Below are positions 32,147-42,616 of a DNA stretch of 64,000 bases, in pieces. Each line of letters begins with the position of its first letter. The first letter of the stretch is position 1. The stretch spans positions 1,054,001-1,118,000 of the forward strand of contig NZ_JAHCVK010000001.1 of NCBI RefSeq assembly GCF_018476905.1, given 5' to 3'. Source of the DNA: Geomobilimonas luticola. Lineage in GTDB: Bacteria > Desulfobacterota > Desulfuromonadia > Geobacterales > Geobacteraceae. The notes beneath the pieces were generated by a model, which was not told the origin of the DNA, did not search any database, and saw only the letters and a list, made by a program, of their open reading frames with translations. Position numbers and translations under genes: made by a program.

Positions 32147-33343
32147 ATGCAAACCACGAGCAGAGCAAAGCTGATTGCCGTTGCAGGAATTCTGGTTGTC
32201 GGCGTGACGGTGACCGGATGCGGCAAGAAAAAATCCACCCCTCCGCCCAGCGGTCCCCCCGAAGTCGGCGTAATAACCATCCAGACCCAACGGGCTGCAG
32301 TTACTACGGAACTTCCCGGCCGCACTTCCGCTTATCTGGTAGCTGAAGTCAGACCTCAGGTGAGTGGAATCGTCCAGAAACGGATTTTCACCGAAGGGAG
32401 TGACGTCAAGGCCGGCCAGGTGCTGTACCAGATCGATCCGGCCACCTACCAGGCTGCATATGCAAGCGCAAAGGCGGCTCTTGCCCGCGCCGAGGCGAAC
32501 CTGATCCCTGCCCGTCTCAAGGAGGAGCGCTTCCGCGACCTCGTGAAGATCAAGGCCGTGAGCCAACAGGACTACGACGATGCCAGTGCCTCGCTCAAGC
32601 AGGCCGAGGCGGAGGTGGCAGCTGCCAAGGCCTCAGTGGAGACGGCAAGGATCAACCTGGCGTACAGTAAGGTGACAGCACCCATATCGGGTCGTATCGG
32701 CAAGTCGACGGTGACCGACGGGGCGCTGGTGACCGCCAACCAGTCTGCTCCCCTGGCCACAATCCAGAATCTGGGTTCCATGTATGTGGACATCACCCAG
32801 TCAAGCGCCGAACTGCTCCGCCTGCAGCAAAGCCTGGCAAGCGGCCTGCTCAAAAAGGGAGGAGCGGCCGGCGCAAAAGTTAAGCTGCTGCTGGAAAACG
32901 GTGCGACCTATCCGCTGGAAGGAACCCTCAAGTTTTCCGACGTCACCGTGGAACCGACCACCGGATCGGTCACGCTCCGCGCCTTGTTCCCCAACCCGAA
33001 GCAGCAGTTGCTGCCGGGGATGTTCGTCCGGGCCGTGGTGCAGGAAGGGGTGAACGAGCAGGCGATACTGGTGCCGCAGCGAGGGGTTACCCGCAACCCG
33101 GTCGGCGAAGCCATGGTCATGGTGGTCGGGGCGGAAGAAAAAGTGGAGCCGCGGACCATCAAGGTCGCCCGGACCGTCGGCGACAACTGGCTGGTGGGCG
33201 AAGGCCTCAAAGCGGGTGATCGGGTCATCCTGGAAGGGATCCAGAAGGCGCGTCCCGGCACCACCGTCAAGGCTGTCCCGTTCGGCAGCAAGCCGGCGGA
33301 AGGCGCACCGGCGGCTGCTGCACAACCTGCGGCGAAAAAATAA
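32147..33343 (+). CDS. RND efflux periplasmic adaptor (AcrA/MexA-like)
   Basis: The 398-residue membrane-fusion protein has a lipoprotein signal (lipobox VTGC), a beta-barrel/lipoyl domain (TSAYLVAEVRPQVSGIVQKR) and a long coiled-coil hairpin (about 90-165, Ala/Lys/Glu-rich). The second lipoyl half (SKVTAPISGRIGKS) follows. It bridges the inner-membrane pump and outer-membrane channel. The ATG at 32147 has GAGG five bases upstream; the in-frame GTG two codons earlier is less likely. Confidence 0.92.
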   Translation: MQTTSRAKLIAVAGILVVGVTVTGCGKKKSTPPPSGPPEVGVITIQTQRAAVTTELPGRTSAYLVAEVRPQVSGIVQKRIFTEGSDVKAGQVLYQIDPATYQAAYASAKAALARAEANLIPARLKEERFRDLVKIKAVSQQDYDDASASLKQAEAEVAAAKASVETARINLAYSKVTAPISGRIGKSTVTDGALVTANQSAPLATIQNLGSMYVDITQSSAELLRLQQSLASGLLKKGGAAGAKVKLLLENGATYPLEGTLKFSDVTVEPTTGSVTLRALFPNPKQQLLPGMFVRAVVQEGVNEQAILVPQRGVTRNPVGEAMVMVVGAEEKVEPRTIKVARTVGDNWLVGEGLKAGDRVILEGIQKARPGTTVKAVPFGSKPAEGAPAAAAQPAAKK

Positions 33344-33405
33344 TAGGTCGTATTGGACCTACAGGTCCTATAGGCCTTAGTTGACGATTCTTTAAGGAGC
33401 TTTTC

Positions 33406-36400
33406 ATGCCTCGTTTTTTCATTGAACGCCCCATTTTTGCCTGGGTTATCGCCATCATGGTCATGCTGGCCGGTCTGCTGTCGATCAAGACCCTGCCGGT
33501 CTCCCAGTACCCGCCGATCGCGCCCCCCCAGATCACCATCAATGCCATGTATCCCGGTGCCTCTGCCCAGACCGTGCAGGACACCGTCACCCAGGTAATC
33601 GAACAGAAGCTGAACGGCATCGACAACCTGATCTACATGTCCTCCACCAGCGACTCGGCCGGGGCCGTAGCCATCAACCTGACCTTCAAGGCCGGTACCG
33701 ATCCCAACATCGCCCAGGTTCAGGTGCAGAACAAGCTCCAGCTTGCAACGCCACTGCTGCCACAGATCGTCCAGCGGCAGGGGATCCAGGTGGTCAAGTC
33801 CACCAGGAACTTCCTGATAATCGTCGGTCTGGTGTCGGAAGATGGTTCCATGGGACGGCATGAACTGACCGATTACCTTGTGTCCAACGTCCAGGACATC
33901 ATAAGCCGGGTTGAAGGGGTCGGCGAAGTACAGATGTTCGGCTCACAGAATGCCATGCGGATCTGGCTGAACCCTTCCAAACTGAATAACTATCATCTGA
34001 CCACCAATGACGTGATTGCAGCAGTTCAGGCACAAAATGCCCAGGTTTCCGCCGGCCAGTTCGGTGGCAACCCGGCAGCTCCGGGGCAGCAGCTGAACGC
34101 TACCATCACCGCCCGAACGCTGTTGCAGACGACGGAACAGTTCGGTGCCATCGTCCTGCGCACCAACCCCGATGGTTCCACGGTCAAGCTCAAGGATGTG
34201 GCTGAATGTAAAATCGGCACCGAGAACTACGAGATCGAAGCCCGTTACAAAGGGAAGCCGCTGGGGGGTATGGCAATCCGGCTGGCGGCAGGCGCCAACG
34301 CCCTGGATACCGGGGACCGGATCAAAGCCAAGATGGCGGAGCTGGAAAAATACATGCCACCCGGCGTGAAGGTGGTCTATCCCTACGACACCACCCCCTT
34401 TGTCAAGATCTCCATCGAAGAGGTAGTCCAGACCCTGCTTGAGGCGGTATTCCTGGTCTTTGTCATCATGTTCCTCTTCCTGCAGAACATCCGTGCCACC
34501 CTGATCCCTACCATCGCCGTGCCGGTGGTGCTTCTCGGTACCATGGGGGTACTGTCGGCGGCCGGCTTCTCCATCAACACCCTGACCATGTTCGCCCTGG
34601 TCATTGTCATCGGTCTTTTGGTGGACGACGCCATCGTCGTCGTCGAGAACGTGGAACGGATCATGTCCGAGGAAGGGCTGTCGCCCCATGACGCCACCAT
34701 CAAGTCCATGGGGCAGATCACCAGCGCCCTCTGGGGCATTGCCACCGTGCTCACGGCGGTCTTTCTGCCGATGGCCTTCTTCGGTGGTTCCACGGGCGTC
34801 ATCTATCGCCAGTTTTCCATCACCATCATATCCGCCATGATTCTCTCGGTACTGGTGGCGATGATCCTGACCCCGGCCCTGTGCGCCACCCTTCTCAAGC
34901 CGATCGAAAAGGGGCATGAGCCGGGGGAGTGCGGCTGGTTCTGCCAATTCTTCCGGTGGTTCAATAAACTGTTCGACTTCTGCAGGACGAAGTATGAAGG
35001 AATCGTCGGCCGCTCCTTCGGCAAGCCGGTGCGCTACCTGGTGATATACGGTGCCATAGTCGCCGCCATGGTGTTCTTTTTCCTGCGGCTTCCCACCGCC
35101 TTCCTGCCGGATGAAGACCAGGGGTTCATCATCTGCCAGGTTCAGCTGCCGGCCGGAGCCACTCAGGAGCGGACCTTGAAGCTTATCGAGCAGATGGAAC
35201 ATCATTTCCTGGAAAAGGAGAAAGATGCCGTAGAAACGATCATAACGGTTGCCGGCTTCAGCTTTGCCGGGCGTGGGCAGAATATGGGGCTGGCCTTTGT
35301 CAGGCTCAAGGACTGGAAACTGCGCAAGACGCCTGACCTGAAAGCGCCGGCCGTTGCCGGCCGGGCCATGGCGGCGTTTTCCAAGTACAAAGATGGTCTC
35401 GCCTTCGCTTTTTCGCCTCCGGCAGTTGTGGAGTTGGGCCAGGCAAACGGCTTTGACTTCATGCTGCAGGATCGCAGCGGTCTTGGGCATGAAAAGCTGA
35501 TGGAGGCGCGCAACCAGTTGCTGGGGATGGCCATGAAAAACCCCAAACTGATTGCGGTCCGCCCCAACGGCCAGGATGACTCCCCCCAGTTCAAGCTGGA
35601 TATCGATGATGTCCGGGCCGGCGCCCTGGGGGTCTCCCTGGCCGATGTCAACAACGTGCTGTCCACTGCCTGGGGGAGTACCTATGTCAACGACTTCATC
35701 CAGAACGGCAGGGTCAAGAAGGTCTATCTCCAGGCGGACGCCAGATACCGGATGCTGCCGGAGGATATCAACAGCTGGTATGTAAGCAACAAAACCGGCG
35801 AAATGGTGCCGTTTTCGGCTTTTGCCACCGCCCACTGGCGGTACGGTTCACCCCGTCTGGAGCGTTATAACGGTATTCCTTCGGTGGAGATCATGGGACA
35901 GGCGGCTCCTGGAGTGAGCACCGGCGAGGCGATGGCGGAGATGGAGAAGATGGCGGCCCAGCTGCCGGCCGGGATCGGTTACGAGTGGACCGGTCTATCC
36001 TACGAGGAAAAGAAGGCGGGAGCCCAGGCTCCGGCGCTCTATGCCATCTCGCTGCTGGTGGTGTTTCTCTCCGTTGCGGCACTGTACGAGAGCTGGACCA
36101 TACCTTTTGTCAACCTGCTGATGCTCCCGCTGGGTCTGGTCGGCGCAGTCACAGCGGTTTCGCTGCGGGTGCTCCCCAACGACGTTTATCTCCAGATCGG
36201 CCTGCTCACCACCGTGGGACTTTCCACCAAGAACGCCATCCTCATCATCCAGTTCATAAAGGCCCAGTTACATGATGGCCATGAACTGGTGGATGCCACC
36301 CTGAAAGCGATCAAGATCCGGCTTCGCCCGGTCATCATGACTTCGCTGGCCTTCTTCTTCGGCACCCTCCCCCTGGCTCTTACCAAGGGGGCCGGTGCCG

Positions 36401-36573
36401 CGGCCCAGAACGCCATCGGCACCGCCGTCACCGGCGGACTGCTCTCGGCCACCTTCATCGACCTGATCTTCATCCCGTTCTTCTTTGTCATGGTCTCGCG
36501 GCTGTTCGGCCGGAAAAAATACACGTCGCACGCAGGAGAACCTGCCGTAGCAACTGTTGGAGAGGAGCACTGA
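33406..36573 (+). CDS. HAE1-family RND efflux pump (AcrB/MexB-like)
   Basis: The 1055-residue protein starts [17 protein letters not shown], the standard HAE1 start. It has the [16 protein letters not shown] motif in TM4 with the two proton-relay Asp residues (about 406-407), and LFGGSTG-like and KNAILIIQF motifs in the second half. Twelve membrane helices and two large periplasmic loops are apparent. It pumps drugs, solvents or other amphiphiles with proton exchange. It lies between adaptor and outer-membrane genes and is complete. Confidence 0.95.
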   Translation: MPRFFIERPIFAWVIAIMVMLAGLLSIKTLPVSQYPPIAPPQITINAMYPGASAQTVQDTVTQVIEQKLNGIDNLIYMSSTSDSAGAVAINLTFKAGTDPNIAQVQVQNKLQLATPLLPQIVQRQGIQVVKSTRNFLIIVGLVSEDGSMGRHELTDYLVSNVQDIISRVEGVGEVQMFGSQNAMRIWLNPSKLNNYHLTTNDVIAAVQAQNAQVSAGQFGGNPAAPGQQLNATITARTLLQTTEQFGAIVLRTNPDGSTVKLKDVAECKIGTENYEIEARYKGKPLGGMAIRLAAGANALDTGDRIKAKMAELEKYMPPGVKVVYPYDTTPFVKISIEEVVQTLLEAVFLVFVIMFLFLQNIRATLIPTIAVPVVLLGTMGVLSAAGFSINTLTMFALVIVIGLLVDDAIVVVENVERIMSEEGLSPHDATIKSMGQITSALWGIATVLTAVFLPMAFFGGSTGVIYRQFSITIISAMILSVLVAMILTPALCATLLKPIEKGHEPGECGWFCQFFRWFNKLFDFCRTKYEGIVGRSFGKPVRYLVIYGAIVAAMVFFFLRLPTAFLPDEDQGFIICQVQLPAGATQERTLKLIEQMEHHFLEKEKDAVETIITVAGFSFAGRGQNMGLAFVRLKDWKLRKTPDLKAPAVAGRAMAAFSKYKDGLAFAFSPPAVVELGQANGFDFMLQDRSGLGHEKLMEARNQLLGMAMKNPKLIAVRPNGQDDSPQFKLDIDDVRAGALGVSLADVNNVLSTAWGSTYVNDFIQNGRVKKVYLQADARYRMLPEDINSWYVSNKTGEMVPFSAFATAHWRYGSPRLERYNGIPSVEIMGQAAPGVSTGEAMAEMEKMAAQLPAGIGYEWTGLSYEEKKAGAQAPALYAISLLVVFLSVAALYESWTIPFVNLLMLPLGLVGAVTAVSLRVLPNDVYLQIGLLTTVGLSTKNAILIIQFIKAQLHDGHELVDATLKAIKIRLRPVIMTSLAFFFGTLPLALTKGAGAAAQNAIGTAVTGGLLSATFIDLIFIPFFFVMVSRLFGRKKYTSHAGEPAVATVGEEH

Positions 36574-36574
36574 T

Positions 36575-37987
36575 ATGACGTTCAGGAATTACTGTCTCGC
36601 CGGCACGCTGCTGCTGTTCACCGGCTGCACCATGGCCCCCGGCTATACCCGTCCCGAGCCGCCGGTACCGGCCAACTGGCCCGGCGGTCCGGCCTATACA
36701 ACGGAAACAGGGACGTCAGCGCAGAAACCGGTAGCTGACATCCCCTGGCGCGATTTCTTCGTCGAGCCTCGACTGCAAAAGGTTATAGACCTGGCACTTG
36801 CGAACAACCGGGATCTGCGGGTCGCAATCCTGAATATTGAACGGACCCGTGCCCAGTACCAGATCCAGCGGTCCGATCTCGTGCCGCATGTCGACGCCAA
36901 TGCCGCCGCTACCTTGCAGCGTCTGTCCGAAGACTTTTCCGGGAAAGGTGTGCCGGTGAACATTCATCAGTACACCGTCGGTCTTGGCGTCAGCTCTTAT
37001 GAACTCGACCTGTTCGGGCGAGTGCGCAGCCTCAAGGACCAGGCGCTGGAGCAGTACCTCGCCACCGAACAGGCGCAGCGGAGTGTGCAAATAAGCCTCG
37101 TTTCCCAGGTCGCCACTACGTGGCTCGCGCTTGCGGCCGACCGGGAGCGGCTGAATCTTGCCAAAGAAACCCTTGCAGCCCAGCAGGAGTCCCTCAAGCT
37201 CACCAGGAGCCGCTTCGAGGCGGGCGTCTCTTCCGCCCTCGACCTCAACCAGGCCCAGACCAGCGTGGATACGGCGCGGGTCGACATTGCCCGTTATACC
37301 ACCCTGGTGGCCCAGGACGAGAACGCGCTGAATCTGGTGGTTGGCTCGCCAGTCCCGACTGATCTCATTCCGGGATCCATCTCTGAAGCCATTACCGCCA
37401 TGAAGGATGTGGCTCCCGGTCTCCCCTCCGACGTCATGCTCAATCGCCCCGATATTCTCCAGGCCGAAAATCTCCTCAAGGGGGCAAACGCCAACATCGG
37501 TGCGGCGCGGGCCGCGTTCTTTCCGCGCATCACGCTTGTTTCTTCCGTAGGCTTCGGCAGCGACGATCTGGGGGGGCTCTTCACGTCAGATTCCTTTGTC
37601 TGGAAATTCGCACCCCAGATTTCCCTCCCCATCTTCGACGGTGGCAGCAACCGGGCCAAGCTGAAGGTGTCGGAAGTGGACCGGGACATTGCCGTGGCCC
37701 AGTACGAAAAGGCGATCCAGACTGCCTTCCGGGAAGTGGCCGACTCCCTTGCCCAGCGGGGGACCATCGACGACCAGCTGGCGGCGCAGCAGTCCCTCAC
37801 CGACGCCACCTCCGAAAGCTACAAGCTTTCCCAGGCTCGCTACGAAAAGGGGGTGGACAGCTACCTGCAGGTGCTGGACGCCCAGCGCGCCCTTTACGGC
37901 GCCCAGCAGAACCTGATCGGGGTCCGGTTGACCCGGCTGGCCAATCAGGTGACGCTCTACAAGGTGCTGGGTGGAGGGACGAAATAA
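36575..37987 (+). CDS. outer-membrane efflux lipoprotein (OprM/NodT-like)
   Basis: The 470-residue protein has a lipobox (LLLFTGC) and the two tandem outer-membrane-factor repeats of NodT-family channels (INIERTRAQYQIQRSDLVPHVDA...; ANIGAARAAFFPRITLVSSVGFG...). It forms the trimeric exit duct for the pump. The ATG at 36575 overlaps the end of the pump gene region with AGAGGAG upstream; a longer frame from 36557 was rejected. Confidence 0.92.
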   Translation: MTFRNYCLAGTLLLFTGCTMAPGYTRPEPPVPANWPGGPAYTTETGTSAQKPVADIPWRDFFVEPRLQKVIDLALANNRDLRVAILNIERTRAQYQIQRSDLVPHVDANAAATLQRLSEDFSGKGVPVNIHQYTVGLGVSSYELDLFGRVRSLKDQALEQYLATEQAQRSVQISLVSQVATTWLALAADRERLNLAKETLAAQQESLKLTRSRFEAGVSSALDLNQAQTSVDTARVDIARYTTLVAQDENALNLVVGSPVPTDLIPGSISEAITAMKDVAPGLPSDVMLNRPDILQAENLLKGANANIGAARAAFFPRITLVSSVGFGSDDLGGLFTSDSFVWKFAPQISLPIFDGGSNRAKLKVSEVDRDIAVAQYEKAIQTAFREVADSLAQRGTIDDQLAAQQSLTDATSESYKLSQARYEKGVDSYLQVLDAQRALYGAQQNLIGVRLTRLANQVTLYKVLGGGTK

Positions 37988-37989
37988 GG

Positions 37990-38154
37990 ATGGAGGCGAA
38001 GGATCCCGGCAAAGAAACCATGAAGCCGTCGAGAATAGCCCTTTACATCATCATCGGCCTGCTCGTCGTGATGATAGCCTACTCTATTCTGGTCAAGGAG
38101 CCACCGCCCGGCTGGCCCATAAATCTGATTCATCTGCTCTTCGGACACAGATAG
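37990..38154 (+). CDS. 54-residue small membrane protein at the end of the RND operon
   Basis: Two bases after the channel stop, an ATG opens a 54-residue ORF. It has a charged N-terminus, one hydrophobic helix (RIALYIIIGLLVVMIAYSIL) and a Pro/Gly-rich end. The position suggests translational coupling with the efflux genes, and the operon terminator comes next. It may be a small pump accessory like AcrZ in E. coli, but there is no visible sequence similarity. Confidence 0.6.
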   Translation: MEAKDPGKETMKPSRIALYIIIGLLVVMIAYSILVKEPPPGWPINLIHLLFGHR

Positions 38155-38203
38155 CGGGGTCGCCATTGCATGTGAAAGTGTTGGTGCTTTACTATTTGAA
38201 CAT

Positions 38204-38253
38204 CAAAGCAAAAGGGGCGGTCCCGTAACGGGTTTCCGCCCCTTTTGCTTTGT
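38204..38253 (+). terminator. terminator of the RND operon (shared with the molybdoenzyme gene)
   Basis: CAAAGCAAAAGGGGCGG (38204-38220) and CCGCCCCTTTTGCTTTG (38237-38253) form a 17-bp stem between the converging operons, with T-rich or A-rich flanks in both directions. Confidence 0.85.
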
Positions 38254-38270
38254 GCCCTTGGTAGAAAATC

Positions 38271-41200
38271 CTATACCTTGACCAGTTTCACCTTCGTGTC
38301 ATAGAAGGACACGCTGCCACCCACCGTGTCGATCATGCAGGTGTTCTTCAGGTGCGGGTCGATCCACATGGCGGCGTTGGCGTGAATGCCTGCGGCGCGG
38401 CGCTTGTCGGCCTTGACGGTCTTGCCGTCGATGACCACGTCCGCGGCCCCCGAATCCCAGTGGCCGTGGCCCAGGGTGAAGGTTATGACGCCAGGGCGGA
38501 TGGTTTCGGTCACCTGGACCGTGCCGACCATCGGCTTTTTCGTGCCGTTCTGCAGGTTCCATACCCCGTCCGGGTTGGTGGAGGAGACCACCTTCACCTT
38601 GTCGCCGCTCTTCACGCCCAGTTTCTTCGCATCGCTGGTGTGGATGATGATGCCGTTCTCCGGCATGCTGTCGGTCAGGTACTGGTTGGTGATGGTCCTG
38701 GCTTTGCAGTGGCGGACGTCCCGCTGGGTGATGAGGTGGAGCGGGTATCCCTCCGCCTGCTTCGTCGGCGCGTTCCCCAGGGTGTCGGTTACCGGCACAT
38801 AACGGGCCATGCCATGGAACGACTTGCCGGTGAAGGCGTCCTTGCAGCCCGCGGTCTTCTCCTGGTAGAGATTGATCTGCTTGCCGTACTTGTTGGCCAC
38901 CTGATCGCCTTTATAGGTGACGGACTGGCTGTCGAACCGGCCGCCGCGGTTCAGCACCGTCACCACCTTGGGCCAGGCGGTGCCGCTGATCGCCTTCCAG
39001 CGGTCCGGGTCGAAGACATCTTTCGGCAGATGGCGGCGGCTCTTCAGGAACAGCTCCATCTCAGACTGGCTGGCGTCGGCGACCGGTTCCTTCCGGTCCA
39101 GGGCGAGGTTGACCACCATCCGGATATAGAAATCATCGGGGCGGTTGAAATCCTGTCCCGGGCCGAAGCCGTCTTTGCCGAACCCCTTCATGCCCAGTTT
39201 TTCCGCCAGGGCGAGCCAGAAGGTCTCGTAGGAGAGCGGCTGCTGTTCCCCGAATACGGTCACTACCTCGTTGGGGGAGGCGATGACCGGTTGCCGCACC
39301 GGCTGGATCCGCACCGGCATGTTGGGGTGGGAACCCTGGAACTCCCAGCGCTCCAGGTAGTGGAGGTCGGGGATGATGTAGTCGGCATACATGGAGGTGG
39401 GTCCGACAAGTATGTCGCTGGCGATGTAGAGCGGCAGTTTCTCCAGATTGGTGAGGGCCTCGATCTGGGTCTGCCCCGCCGGCAGCGAGTAGGTGGGGGC
39501 CCCCATGTAGGAGAATACCACCTTGGCCCCGTAGGGGTAGGCGTCGGCGATGGAGGGGAGGATCTCCTCGTAGACGTCGGAGGAGATCGGCCACCAGTTC
39601 CGCTTGGCTGGGTAGGAAGCCTTCCCCGCGAACAGCGAGGACTCCTCGTATTTCCAGTCGTGGCGGATGATGGAGGTGCCGAAGGTTTTCTGCCCCTTGG
39701 GGCCGATCTTCTTGAAGTTGAATGGCTGCTTGTCGGTGCTGGAGCTGGTGCCGTCGAAGTTGAAGGTGGAGGCGGCGATCATCCCTCCCTTCCAGTCGAA
39801 GTTGCCGATGAGGAGGTTCAGGTTCATGAGGGAAGAGATGGTGTAGAAGCCGTTGGTATGCTGGGCCGGACCGCGGTGCATGTCGACGCACGCTTTCTTG
39901 CCGAAGCTCGTGAACTCCTTGGCCACCGCCTCGATGGTGGCGGCATCGGTGCCACAGAGTGTGGCGTAGTCGGCAATGGACTTCTCCTGTGCCGCCTCCT
40001 GCATCAACTGCAGGCCGCTCTTCACCTTGACCGGCTTGCCGTCGGCGTCCTTCAGCTCAGTAGCGACGAACAGCTCCCCCTTGACTGCTTCCTTGTCGTC
40101 GTTCGGGTCAAAGGCAACCGGCTTGCCATCCTTCATTGCTACCAGGTATTCGAAGTCGAACTCCTTGCCGTCCTTGTCCTTGCGCTTTTCCGCTGGTTTC
40201 AATCCAATTTCGTGGGCGCGGAGGAACTTGCCCGGCTTGCCGTCCTTGTCCAGCTTCACCAGCCAGGCACTGTTGCTCCAGGTGGCTTCCTTCTCGGCTG
40301 AAGCCGCAGCCTTGTTGCAGTTGGCGAGGTATTTCGCGTCGAACCGCTTGTTTTCCAATATCCAGCGGGTCATCCCCATGGCGAAGGCTGCGTCGGTGCC
40401 GGGCTGGATCGGGACCCAGCGCTGGGCCTTCGCCGCCAGCTTGGTAAACCGGGGATCGAGGACGGTCATTTTCAGTTTCCCGTCGGCGAGCCGCTGGGTC
40501 ATCCGCATGGCCCGGTTGGTGGGACCGTAGTTGCCGTCGAACAGGTTGGCGCCGACGAACAGGACATAGTCGCTGTTCTCCTGGTCCGCCTGCCAGTAGA
40601 ACTTCTGGCCGTCCTTGAACCCGTTCCCCACGTACTGCTCGCTCATGGCCTTGCAGGCGAAGTAGAGGGATCCCTGGCAGACCGTGGTGTGGCCGTGGGT
40701 ATTGACCGTGCCGAAGGCGCCGTTGAAGGCGGCGGCGAAATTGGAGCGGCCACCTTTCTTCCGCCCCCAGAAGTAGACGAACTGGTTGTTCTTCGGTCCG
40801 AAGTCCGGGTGGTCCGGGTCGATCAGCACCCCCAGATTGGCGGCGTGCTTGACCTTGAATTCGTCGATGGCCTTCTTCCGCTCTTCCGGCTTCTTCTTGC
40901 GCAGGGCCGCAATGTCTTTACCCATCTCTTCGAACAGCTTGCCGTCCTTCAGGGCATAAAGCTCTTTGAGTCCCGTAACCTGGCGGCTCTCTTCACCCGC
41001 TACGTTTTTGAACAGCAGGCCGCCATTGACGATCTCGGTGATGGCCTGATCGAAGGGGATCGACTGCCACCGGTTCTCGCCCCGTTTCCCGGCACGCTTC
41101 AGCACCCTGGTGATCCGGTACGGGTCATAGGCCCCCTGGTGCCCCGACTGCCCCTTGGGACAGAGGCCGGCATCCACCTTGACGGCGGTCTCCGGCGCAT

Positions 41201-41501
41201 CCTTCATCTCCAGGTGGGGGTGGAGGTTGAAGGGGTTGTAAGGGTTGCCGTCGATCTTCACCGCCACCCCGTCCAGTATCTTCACCTTGATGCCGCAGCC
41301 GGTGTTGCAGTTGAGGCAGACGGTGTAGAGGGTGTTCTCGGCCCTGAGCAGTTCGTAGGCCTCGGCGGCGGTCAGCTCCCCCGCTTCCACCCGGGCGATG
41401 AGACCGCGGGCGAAATCGAGCTGGGAAGCGACGATGGCGCCACAGCCTGCCGCGGCAGTTGTCTTGAGAAAGTCGCGTCGCGACATGCCCTGCTTAGACA
41501 T
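38271..41501 (-). CDS. TtrA-like molybdopterin oxidoreductase (catalytic subunit)
   Basis: The 1076-residue protein starts with a Tat signal (MSRRDFLKTTAAAGCGA). An iron-sulphur motif follows (CLNCNTGCGIKV, fourth Cys in GLCPKGQSG), and then molybdopterin domains (HTTVCQGSLYF, WVPIQPGTDAAFAMGM, and C-terminal LHLITQRDVRH). Size and pattern fit the TtrA/PhsA/ArrA branch, closest in length to tetrathionate reductase TtrA. It would act in the periplasm. A lysine/aspartate-rich insert lies in the middle (about residues 430-500). The start at 41501 has GGAGGTG upstream, and it overlaps the FeS gene by eight bases. The actual electron acceptor is not known. Confidence 0.85.
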   Translation of the reverse strand: MSKQGMSRRDFLKTTAAAGCGAIVASQLDFARGLIARVEAGELTAAEAYELLRAENTLYTVCLNCNTGCGIKVKILDGVAVKIDGNPYNPFNLHPHLEMKDAPETAVKVDAGLCPKGQSGHQGAYDPYRITRVLKRAGKRGENRWQSIPFDQAITEIVNGGLLFKNVAGEESRQVTGLKELYALKDGKLFEEMGKDIAALRKKKPEERKKAIDEFKVKHAANLGVLIDPDHPDFGPKNNQFVYFWGRKKGGRSNFAAAFNGAFGTVNTHGHTTVCQGSLYFACKAMSEQYVGNGFKDGQKFYWQADQENSDYVLFVGANLFDGNYGPTNRAMRMTQRLADGKLKMTVLDPRFTKLAAKAQRWVPIQPGTDAAFAMGMTRWILENKRFDAKYLANCNKAAASAEKEATWSNSAWLVKLDKDGKPGKFLRAHEIGLKPAEKRKDKDGKEFDFEYLVAMKDGKPVAFDPNDDKEAVKGELFVATELKDADGKPVKVKSGLQLMQEAAQEKSIADYATLCGTDAATIEAVAKEFTSFGKKACVDMHRGPAQHTNGFYTISSLMNLNLLIGNFDWKGGMIAASTFNFDGTSSSTDKQPFNFKKIGPKGQKTFGTSIIRHDWKYEESSLFAGKASYPAKRNWWPISSDVYEEILPSIADAYPYGAKVVFSYMGAPTYSLPAGQTQIEALTNLEKLPLYIASDILVGPTSMYADYIIPDLHYLERWEFQGSHPNMPVRIQPVRQPVIASPNEVVTVFGEQQPLSYETFWLALAEKLGMKGFGKDGFGPGQDFNRPDDFYIRMVVNLALDRKEPVADASQSEMELFLKSRRHLPKDVFDPDRWKAISGTAWPKVVTVLNRGGRFDSQSVTYKGDQVANKYGKQINLYQEKTAGCKDAFTGKSFHGMARYVPVTDTLGNAPTKQAEGYPLHLITQRDVRHCKARTITNQYLTDSMPENGIIIHTSDAKKLGVKSGDKVKVVSSTNPDGVWNLQNGTKKPMVGTVQVTETIRPGVITFTLGHGHWDSGAADVVIDGKTVKADKRRAAGIHANAAMWIDPHLKNTCMIDTVGGSVSFYDTKVKLVKV

Positions 41502-42243
41502 AGAGCACCTCCAGCTTTTCATTGGCAATGTAGTAGACGCGGGGAGCCGTCCCCTTGTTCGCCTTGAGGATCTGCATCTTCGCTCCCTTCTTTACTTGGG
41601 CGATAAGGCTCTGGGGGTCGTTCTCGTCGCCGAAATAGGTGGCGCGGCCGATGCAGGTGGTGACGCACATGGGAAGCTGGCCGGCGGCCAGGCGGTGCAG
41701 GCAGAAGTGGCACTTGCGGGCTTTTCGTATCGGCAGCCCCTTGCCGTCCCGGGCCAGCTTCCGGCCATACTCGAACGCGGGGAGCTTCTCGTACTGCTGT
41801 ACCGCCGGGGTGCCGTCGGTGTGGAACCCGCCGGGGTCAAGGGTGCGGGCGCCGTAGGGGCAGGCCTTAACGCACTTGCCGCAGCTGATGCACTCGCTGT
41901 AGTTGACCGGCACGATGCCGGCGCCGGTCCCTTTCGTCTCCTTCCAAGTGGCCTTGCCGACCTTGGGGCAGACCGGAACGCAGGGGGGCTTGTCGCACTG
42001 CATGCAGGGGCGGGGGAGAAAGGTGCGGGAGACAAGGGGGTACTTCCCCTGTTCGTATTCGTGCACCGGTCGATACTGGAGCTTGGGAGGCAGCTTGTTC
42101 TCCGAGACGCAGCCGATGGTGCAGGCGTGGCAGCCGACGCACTTGCGCACGTCGATCAGCATCGCCCAGCGTCGCTTGTCGGTTGACTGTATGAGCGCCC
42201 GCTCCAGGTCTTCCTGCATGGTCAACAGAATGTCTTTCTGCAT
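41494..42243 (-). CDS. TtrB/PsrB-like ferredoxin subunit
   Basis: The 249-residue protein has four cysteine clusters for 4Fe-4S centres: CVGCHACTIGC, CMQCDKPPCVPVC, CISCGKCVKACP and CHFCLHRL...CVTTC. No Tat or Sec signal is seen, so it probably travels with the Tat-exported catalytic subunit. The start at 42243 has GGAGGG upstream; a longer frame to 42357 is not supported. A membrane quinol-binding subunit (NrfD/TtrC type) would normally complete the complex but is absent next to it. Confidence 0.9.
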   Translation of the reverse strand: MQKDILLTMQEDLERALIQSTDKRRWAMLIDVRKCVGCHACTIGCVSENKLPPKLQYRPVHEYEQGKYPLVSRTFLPRPCMQCDKPPCVPVCPKVGKATWKETKGTGAGIVPVNYSECISCGKCVKACPYGARTLDPGGFHTDGTPAVQQYEKLPAFEYGRKLARDGKGLPIRKARKCHFCLHRLAAGQLPMCVTTCIGRATYFGDENDPQSLIAQVKKGAKMQILKANKGTAPRVYYIANEKLEVLYV

Positions 42244-42586
42244 GGAACCCTCCTCCTCTGTATGTATGTCGCGCAATCGTTTGTCCGGTCGTTGTGTCTG
42301 GCGCGCCCCATGCCCCCTGGCTTGCCGCGGGAGGAGGGCGCCGATGACCTGTTTCACCCGGGTCCCCAGTCGAAACAGAGGGTACAGCGTTTAACTGCAG
42401 TGCACTATAGTCCCAAAAACACAAAATTTCCAGGAAATATATTCTTTTCGTTGTCCGGGCGGTGTGCATCGCAAGATTTTGTTTATTCCTGGGGGTGACG
42501 TTACTGGTGGCGGACTGATTGGGGCATGTCATTCCATTTTATTCCGATGTTTCAAATAATCTAAAACGGCTGCCCATTTTTCAATT
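42244..42586. other. intergenic region upstream of the FeS subunit
   Basis: No gene, repeat or clear promoter can be supported here. It should hold the minus-strand promoter of the molybdoenzyme operon. Confidence 0.4.
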
Positions 42587-42616
42587 TTGAAAAAAAATGC
42601 AGATTCGCTCTGGAGA

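Noticed and set aside
33943-35835. 630-residue minus-strand ORF opposite the RND pump
   Set aside because: Rich in Gly/Asp/His repeats typical of antisense frames; the pump motifs on the other strand are clear.
38352-40301. 649-residue plus-strand ORF antisense to the molybdoenzyme gene
   Set aside because: No recognisable motif and complementary to a gene with a Tat signal and FeS motif; a shadow frame of GC-rich DNA.
38271-41501. Annotation as arsenate respiratory reductase ArrA
   Set aside because: The protein is ~200 residues longer than ArrA and closer in size to TtrA, and no ars/arr genes are nearby; the function is left open.
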